This document shows positions 42,401-49,662 of a stretch of 49,662 nucleotides of DNA, piece after piece (positions within the stretch are counted from its first letter, which is position 1; each line of letters opens with the position of its first letter). The notes below the pieces were generated by a model. The model did no database searches. It had not been told where the DNA came from and was given only the letters and a program-made list of their open reading frames with translations. The stretch is taken from positions 1-49,662 of the forward strand of contig MU119490.1 of assembly GCA_014904845.1 (NCBI GenBank), read 5' to 3'. The stretch comes from Acephala macrosclerotiorum (taxonomy: Eukaryota; Ascomycota; Leotiomycetes; Helotiales; Mollisiaceae). Made by a program: the position numbers and the translations under genes.

Positions 42401-45400
42401 TAATAAAAAAAATACTAAAAATCGTTAATTTTATAAAACAATTTTTTTAAAATTTTTACAAAATATTTAAAAAAACGAATTAATTTATTTTTGTTAATAA
42501 AAATTTTGTAATATTTAAAATTAATTTTATAGAAATCGATTTCTCGTTACTAATTAAAAGAAAATATATTATCGTTATTTTTAAATTATATTTCAATTTA
42601 TTTAAATCAATTAATTCGAGTAAAAAATGCGAAATACTAAATATTAAAACGAAATATTGTATTGTTTTTACGTATATAATTCGAAATCTCGATAATATTA
42701 TTACAAATATTAAAAAGTTTTAATTATTTATTATTATTAAATAAAATTTCGAATTCGTTGAAATAGCGATTATAAAAATAGAGATTAAATACGAAATTAA
42801 ATATAAATTTTTTTTTTTAAAACAATTATTTATTATTATAATAAAAATACAAATTGAATACAAAAATAATAATTCGTAAAATAACGTATTTCAAGATTTT
42901 AAAAATCTTAATTTTATTTGTACGATTATAATTATTTTTTTCTTGAAAATTTATTTACATTAAATTACTAAAAATCGTTATATTTATATATATTTTCGAA
43001 TCGAAAAAATATTAAAAAAAAAAATACAACGCGAAAAACTAAATATTAATACTATTAAAAAACAATATAATATTAAAATTTGTAAACGATTTTTATATTC
43101 TAACGAATTTCTTTTTATTTTTAATTTTTTTAATATTATTTTATACAAAATAAATATAATTAAAATAAATATTACTAATTCAAAAAAAAATACAAATAAA
43201 ATAATATAAAAAATAAAATAATTTTTTTCGATTTTCTATAAAACGTTTTTTTTTTAATAAAAAAAAAATAAAAAAAATTTTAAATAAAAAAGTTTTTAAC
43301 GAGAAAATAAAAAAAAATTTTTTTATAATAATATTATTATTTCTAAATATAAACATTAAAAAAGAATATTTAAAAAATAATATAAAACGTTAATTATTTT
43401 ATTTTATTAAAAAAAAACGAAATCAAAAAATTTTCAAATATAAAAACAAAAAAAAAACTCGAATAAAAAAATAGTTTTATTATTAAATAATTTTAATTTA
43501 AAATTATTTAATATAAATATTAATATAATATATAAATTTAAATTCAAAAAAATACAATTTATCGATTTAATCGACGAAATTAAAAAAACTTTTAAAAAAC
43601 GAAAAAATTAATTCGAACGATTTAAAACGCGAAAAATATTTTAAAAATACATTAAAAAATATATAAAATATTTATTATTACAAATTGTTTCGATATTAAA
43701 AAAATCACGATTTATTTTTAAACGATTAATATTTCTATTTATCGAAAACTAATTATAAAAATTTAAAAAAAAAAATATTCAATAAAATAATATTCAATTA
43801 TAAAAAAACAATAATATTTAATTAAAAATTTTTTTTTAAAATCTATAAAAATATTAATCTGTTTATTCGCATTAAAATAATTCAATATACGACGTAATAA
43901 AAAAAAATTTCTATTACTTTAAAATTTTATTTTTAATTATAATAAAAATATTTCAAAAACAATTCAATCGCAAAATACTCAAAAAAAACGATAATTTTTA
44001 TTGAAATTTATAGTTTTTAATCGTAAAAAAAATTACTAAAATTTATCGATTAATTAATACAATTATAAAAATAAACTCAATTACTTTAAAAAATACTAAT
44101 ATATTTTTTTTCGTAAATAAATTTTCTAAAAAATTTATTAAATACTTTTATATTTTTTTAATAAATTTTTTTTTAAATACAATTAATTCATATTAAACGT
44201 TCAAAATAAAAATATAATTACTTTTATAATTTTATTAAAATTTCTACAAATAATAATATCGTTTTAAAAAACAATTAATTTTATAATTTAATTCGTTCAA
44301 ATTATTATAATAATTCTAAAAAACGTATTTTTTAAAATCGTAATATTATTTTTAAATAATATAAAAATTAAAAAACTTTATACGAATTATAATAATAAAT
44401 TAATGTTTTTAAAAATTCGTTGATTCGTTTTTAAATACATTTAAAATTTAAATAGAACGTTAAATCGAATCAAAAAAATTCAAATTTATATAAAATTCAA
44501 ATTACAATTTTATTAAAACGAAATAATTATTATTAATTTCATTTATAATTTTAAAAAGCGTTTTTTTAAAAATATAAAAATTATTAAAATTTTAAAATAA
44601 ATTAAATATAATAATATTTTTAAAATCAAAATTTTCATTAAAATTTGTATTTATTATAAAATATAAATTCAATATTTTAATATTATTATCGAATCGTTAT
44701 ATTAATTAATTAAAAAAAACGAATTTTTCGAATAAAAAAAAAAATAAAAAATCGTTATAATATTTTTATAAAATAAATTTACAACGATTTTAATATTTTG
44801 TAAAATTTACTACGATTTTATTAATAAATAAAAAATAATTATTCTAAATATCGATATTAATCAATAAAAATATAAAAAAACACTCGATTAATATAATAAC
44901 AAAAAATGAAAACGAGTAATTCGATACGAATCAAAACTTTGAAATATTACTAAATGAAACTATAATACGATAAAAAAAGAAAATATTGAAAAGTTTTAAA
45001 ATACTTTTGCAAATTACGATTTTAATTATATAGTATTTATTTTATTCTTAAAATAAATATTAATATATTTATCGTTTAATTAAATCGAATAATAATAAAT
45101 TTTTTTAACGTTTTAATTATTTATTAATTCGTTTAAATACAATTATTCAACTTTAAAATTAAATATATTAAAAAAAATATTTATATTACTATAAACGAAT
45201 TATTTAAAAAATTGCAAATAAAAAACGATAATTCAAAAAAAGAAACAAATATCAATAAATTTATTATAATCGAATTTAATTGTATTAAAATAATTTTAAT
45301 CTCAATTAAAAAAAGCAAAATTAATCGAAAAATTGAAAATAAATTGTTTATAATTGAAAATAAATACGTAAAACGAAAATATTTGTTTAAATTATTAAAT

Positions 45401-48400
45401 TAAATTTAAAAAACTTTCTTTAAACTCAATATTTTTAATTTTCAATTTTCAATATCGATTACATTTTTCGTATACGTCGCATTAATCGCTTTTCTTAAAA
45501 TCAATAAACTATTGAATAATAATAACGACAATAATATTAATTTTTTTTTTAATAATAATTATTCGAATTATTCTCAAAATATTGTTTAATATTTAGCAAT
45601 TTTAAAACGATTAAAATAATTTTCAAAAGTAAAATTTCGCAAATTAATTCGAAAATTTATCAATTACAACGTTCGAAATAAAATATTATAAAAAAATATT
45701 ATTAAATTCTATTTATTTCGATTTATTTTAAACGATTTAAAATAACGTATAATAATTATAATTAAATTATATAATAAGTTCGAATATACTAAAAAAAAAA
45801 ATATTTACTATCGAGTAATTAATCGATATTACTAAAAAAAAGTACTATAAAAACGTTCGAAATTTTGTAGTAAATTGTAGTGATTATTAGTACAAAAATA
45901 AAAAAAAATACGAGAAAATTTTTTATTTTTAGAAAATAATTCTATTATTTTATTACATTAAAATAAATATAATTAAATTTTCGCAATATAAAATATTTAA
46001 TAATTTAATTATAGTACGAAATAATTTTTTTAATTAAATTAAAATCAAATTAATAAAAAATCCGATTTTTAAAAAAATTATTAAATTTATTTACAAATAT
46101 AACGTTTTCGATTATATAAAATTAAACGAAAAATTTGAATTCAAAGAAATTATTATCAAAAAATTGAATAAATTTAAAATCAAACGAATTATTATTTTCG
46201 TATACAATTCGAAAATAAATAAAATAATTGAATAAAAATATCAATTTATTATTATTATATTAATTACTTTGATAAAAAAAAACCAAAAAAATTAATTAAA
46301 ATACTTATTAATTATTTTTTTTGCGAATTAAACGATTATTTATAAATTAATTAAATGTACGCTATTTTATATAATCTATAGTAAAAAAATTGTTTTATTT
46401 ATTAAAATTCGATTTTTTATTTAAAAAACTCTCGATTAAAACGAAATATATAATCGAGCGAAGTTTTTTAAATTAAGAATCAAATAAATTGAAATACGAA
46501 ACGAGAATATAAAAAAATCGAGACTAAAAAAAAAACGCAATTGCAAATAAAATTAAATATATTTCGATATTTATTATTAAATACGAAAAAAATTAATTCG
46601 AGAAAAAAATTTCGTTTTAATATATAATATTAAATTTATTAATCAAAATATATTTAAAAATATTAAATTATTATATAAATAATTGAATCTATATCGAATT
46701 TATTAAATAAATTAATTAAAAAAAAAATATTTGTTCGAAAAAATAAACGAAATAATAATTCGAAGATTATATATTGAGAATCGTTTAAAAAAATTCATTA
46801 AAAGAAATAAATATTAAAATTTTTTAAATAATAATAAAAATAAAAATATTATTAAATCTATTAATTTTAACGATAATAAAAATACAAATATAAAAAAAAA
46901 AACGATTAAAAAATTTCGTAACAAATAAAATACTTAAAAAATTAAAAAAAAAACTAAAATTATAATTCGTATTTTTAAATTTAATAAAACTAAAAAAAAT
47001 AAATACATATAATTCTTTGAAAATTGAATAAATAAAAAAAATTCGTTAAACTTTAAAATAATAACGATTTTTTAATCGAAAAATTTTTTTTTTTTTTTAT
47101 TTATAGTAATTTCATTTTTTTTATTAATTTTCTTTAAAATACTTTTATTTATTTTAATAAATTTTATTTACGTTTCGAAAATTCTATTTTTCTTTTATTG
47201 TAATTAAAACGATTTTATTATATAAAAAAACAAAATTGTATTATTTTTTTTTTTTTTAAAAAATTTTAAAAAATTTTAATTTTTAAAATTCACAAAAAAC
47301 TTTTTCTAATATATTTGAATATTTTTAAATATATTTCAATACATTTAAATGTATTTCGATTACATTTAATTACATTGAAATTGTATAAACGTTTATTAAT
47401 ATAATATTTATTATAATTTATAAAAAAAATTTTTTTTTTAAAATAAATAAAATTGAAAAATCGCGTATTATATTTTAATAAATTTAATTTAATTTGATTA
47501 AAATTTTTAATAATATATTTAAATATTATAATTAAAAAACTTTTTTTCAAATTCAAATATTTCAATAATTTATTGAAAATTCTATTAATAGATTTTATAG
47601 TAAATATATATACTAAAAACTCGAGTAAATATTTTATATAAAACGTTTTACGTCTCGCGAAATTATTAAAATTATTAATATAATTATTATCGAAAAAAAT
47701 AAAGTTTATAATACGCTATTTATAAAAATATTTTTTCGATTTATTGATTGCAAAAAAGTATTAATATATTTAAAAAATGCGAATAACGATTTAATAATTA
47801 CAAATTTAAATAAAATAAATTTAAAAAAATTGTATTTTATTTTTTATTTTTACGAATTTTTAATAATTAAAAAATATACTAAAAAACTTTTTTTAATCTT
47901 TGTAAATAAATCTAAAAAAATAATCGATTATTACTATTAATAATATAAATATTCGAAGTACTAAACCTTAAAAAATTATTGATATTAATATTTTATTTTT
48001 TCAATCAATTTTATTAATTGACAATAATAATAATAATAGTAATAATAATAATAACAATATTACTATTATTAGTTTTTTCATGTAAAATTTTTTATTTTTT
48101 TAAATTTTTCAAATTTTTCGAGTTTTTCGATTTATTTATTTTTTGTTTCGATTTTTACATTAATCAAATTCAAGAAATCTACTATTAATAATAAAAAATA
48201 CTATAATATATTTACGTTTATATCAAAAAAAAATAAAATTATTATTATTTTATTACAATTTAATATTATTTTATTTTAATTAATTCGCGAATTTTGATTA
48301 AATAATATACGTTTAATAATTGATTATATGTACAATATAAATAATACTTAAAAATTAAATATTACTTTTTTTGATATTTTGCGTTTTATTAATCGTATTA

Positions 48401-49247
48401 AAATTCTAAGTACTATTTACAATATTTATAAGTATTTGTTTATTAAACAATTTTATTGAATTTATTATATAACGCTTTACGAGAATTTCAATTTGTACTT
48501 TGAAAACAACGAAAAATAAATTGAAATTATAAAAATACAATTATTTAAAATTTATAAATTATATATTAAAAAAAAAAATTTTTAATTTATTTAAATTTAT
48601 TTTAATATTTATTTTTGATTTATAGATATTTTTATTATTTTTCAATATAAATAAAAAACGCTAATAAAAAATCGATTTTAATTTTTACAAATTTTTATTG
48701 TTTTTATTTTTGTTTTTTTAATTAAATCGTTTATTAATTTGAAAATTGCAATAATTTTTATTTTATAAGATTTTTTTAAATAAATAAAAAAAAAAATTAT
48801 TTTATTATTTTTTTTTAAAAAAATTGATATATTAAAATTCTATTATCGATAAATTTTTTCTAGTGAATTTTTTTTTTTGTACAATACGTATTTTTTTTTT
48901 ATTATTCAATTTTTATAAGTAAATTTTAAATTGTAATTATTATTTTATCGATTTTTTAGAGATTATTTTTTTATTTCGTTATTTTTTCTCAATTTATTAA
49001 ATTCTATTAAAATAGTAAAATTAGTTAATTTTTTTACGAAAAAAAAATAAATATATTTTAAAATTTAAATTTATTATATATTAAATTTTTTTTTTTTAAT
49101 AAATTTCAAATAATTTATTCGCAGTTTAACGATTATAAAAAAACGATAAATTAATTATTTCGATTCTTTAAAAAAATTATTTAAATAAATCTTTTTTTTA
49201 ATATTGAAAATCGAATTTTAATTGAAATTTTTTTAAAGTAAATTCAA
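39425..49247. other. 9.8-kb AT-rich RIP-type block, gene-free
   Basis: Nearly ten kilobases of A/T sequence carry no gene on either strand. The few open frames (for example 45212-45403 and 47565-47290) are low-complexity Asn/Ile/Lys/Phe strings. Non-CpG cytosines (CA, CT) are more frequent than in the first block, so mutation looks less saturated. This size could hold one full retrotransposon, but no protein homology survives to be read by eye. A short (TAA/TAG)n-like simple repeat is near 48025-48070. Confidence 0.85.
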
Positions 49248-49662
49248 TTAAATATTATCCCCTCAACGACGGACTCGGCAGGCAATTTTAGCGTCTTGGC
49301 ATGTCTTGGCACCCCCATTCCACCCAAAAAAAGAGGATATATTATTACTACTCAGTTCCCAAGCTATGAAACCTATTAAAACAAGTGCCCTCTTTACAAA
49401 AAGAGACATTACATTGCCTGCAGCCATATACAGACCTTTTCCTCTTTTCACAGCCCCTCTTATTCCCGTCCAATGCCCCTAAAGGCACCCTTTTTACCCC
49501 TCTTTTACACACTACACAATCTGATGCTTTTCCTCTGTGAATAAGCTTATAATGTTCAAGTGGCACATCATTTGAGAGTGTTTCCAGAGTATGACTAGAC
49601 CTTTTCCTCTTGTTTTTTCTACCAGATCTGCTCATGTCAAAACATCGTGTAACGATGGCTTC
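49248..49662 (-). mobile_element. End of a piggyBac-like element, runs off window
   Basis: Normal composition resumes at about 49258 after the AT block. A TTAA at 49248-49251, the target of piggyBac-type elements, lies about nine bases before it, and a CCCC run follows at 49259-49262. The minus-strand gene inside encodes a piggyBac-type C-terminal cysteine domain. The exact element end and inverted repeat cannot be fixed from one side. Confidence 0.5.
49348..49662 (-). CDS. piggyBac-like transposase, C-terminal part
   Basis: The frame is open from the window edge to TGA/TAG-type stop at 49348. An ATG at 49635 is internal rather than a true start, because coding-like sequence continues to the edge. 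The visible approximately 100 residues contain a basic stretch (SRSGRKNKRKR) and a Cys/His-rich module: CVVCK, then RSVYGCRQC, then CKEGTCFNRFH. This pattern is the C-terminal zinc-binding domain of piggyBac-family transposases, which recognises the element ends. The catalytic DDD core would lie beyond the window. No stop breaks this part, so the copy may be relatively young. Confidence 0.6.
   Translation of the reverse strand, partial: EAIVTRCFDMSRSGRKNKRKRSSHTLETLSNDVPLEHYKLIHRGKASDCVVCKRGVKRVPLGALDGNKRGCEKRKRSVYGCRQCNVSFCKEGTCFNRFHSLGTE

Noticed and set aside
48015..48070. Possible CRISPR-like regular spacing in TAA/TAG repeats
   Set aside because: It is a simple trinucleotide repeat without unique spacers, and the genome is eukaryotic.

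Overview
The window reads as nuclear DNA of a filamentous ascomycete (Pezizomycotina). The evidence is short GT-AG introns, a HET-domain gene, fungal-type MFS, mS26/PET123 and NOG2 genes, and long, extremely AT-rich, gene-free blocks of the kind left by repeat-induced point mutation (RIP). The class cannot be fixed from the sequence.

Layout. AT-rich, gene-free blocks lie at 1-5577, about 7786-9060, 21160-23900, 37468-37780 and 39425-49250. Between them are islands of normal base composition. (i) 5578-7785 is a transposon island: a complete but dead Tc1/mariner-type element (6196-7641, TA target duplication) nested in an older repeat. (ii) 9.2-21.1 kb holds a HET-domain gene, a HET-like remnant, a four-TM membrane protein, a broken P-loop (NACHT-type) NTPase, a TPR protein, a coiled-coil protein and a gene fragment cut off at the next AT block. 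This is an accessory, allorecognition-flavoured region. (iii) 23.9-34.0 kb is the conserved core: an MFS transporter, an unknown gene split by one in-frame stop, mitochondrial ribosomal protein mS26 (PET123), and the ribosome-assembly GTPase NOG2, divergently transcribed from mS26. (iv) 34.0-39.4 kb holds a truncated, stop-riddled Ty3/gypsy element and one acidic hypothetical gene. (v) 49252-49662 is the end of a piggyBac-like element that runs off the window.

The most informative observation is in the unusually long second intron of NOG2 (32667-33004, 338 bp; the other introns called here are 46-95 bp). It can be folded by hand into an H/ACA snoRNA. Its two pockets are complementary to LSU rRNA helix 69 at exactly the two uridines (yeast 2258 and 2260) served by yeast snR191, which itself lives in a NOG2 intron. 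Synteny of host gene and both guide pockets makes this a confident snR191 orthologue, with extra hairpins in its 3' half.

Genes working together: mS26 and NOG2 share a 229-bp divergent promoter region, and NOG2 also carries an rRNA-modifying guide RNA. One short segment therefore links mitochondrial ribosomes, 60S assembly and rRNA pseudouridylation. The rest of the window is shaped by transposon invasion and RIP. Stops sit where Tc1 relatives have Trp, the retroelement protease active-site Ser appears lost, and in the strongest AT blocks the surviving cytosines are mostly in CpG. No bacterial-type system, CRISPR array, tRNA or rRNA gene was seen.
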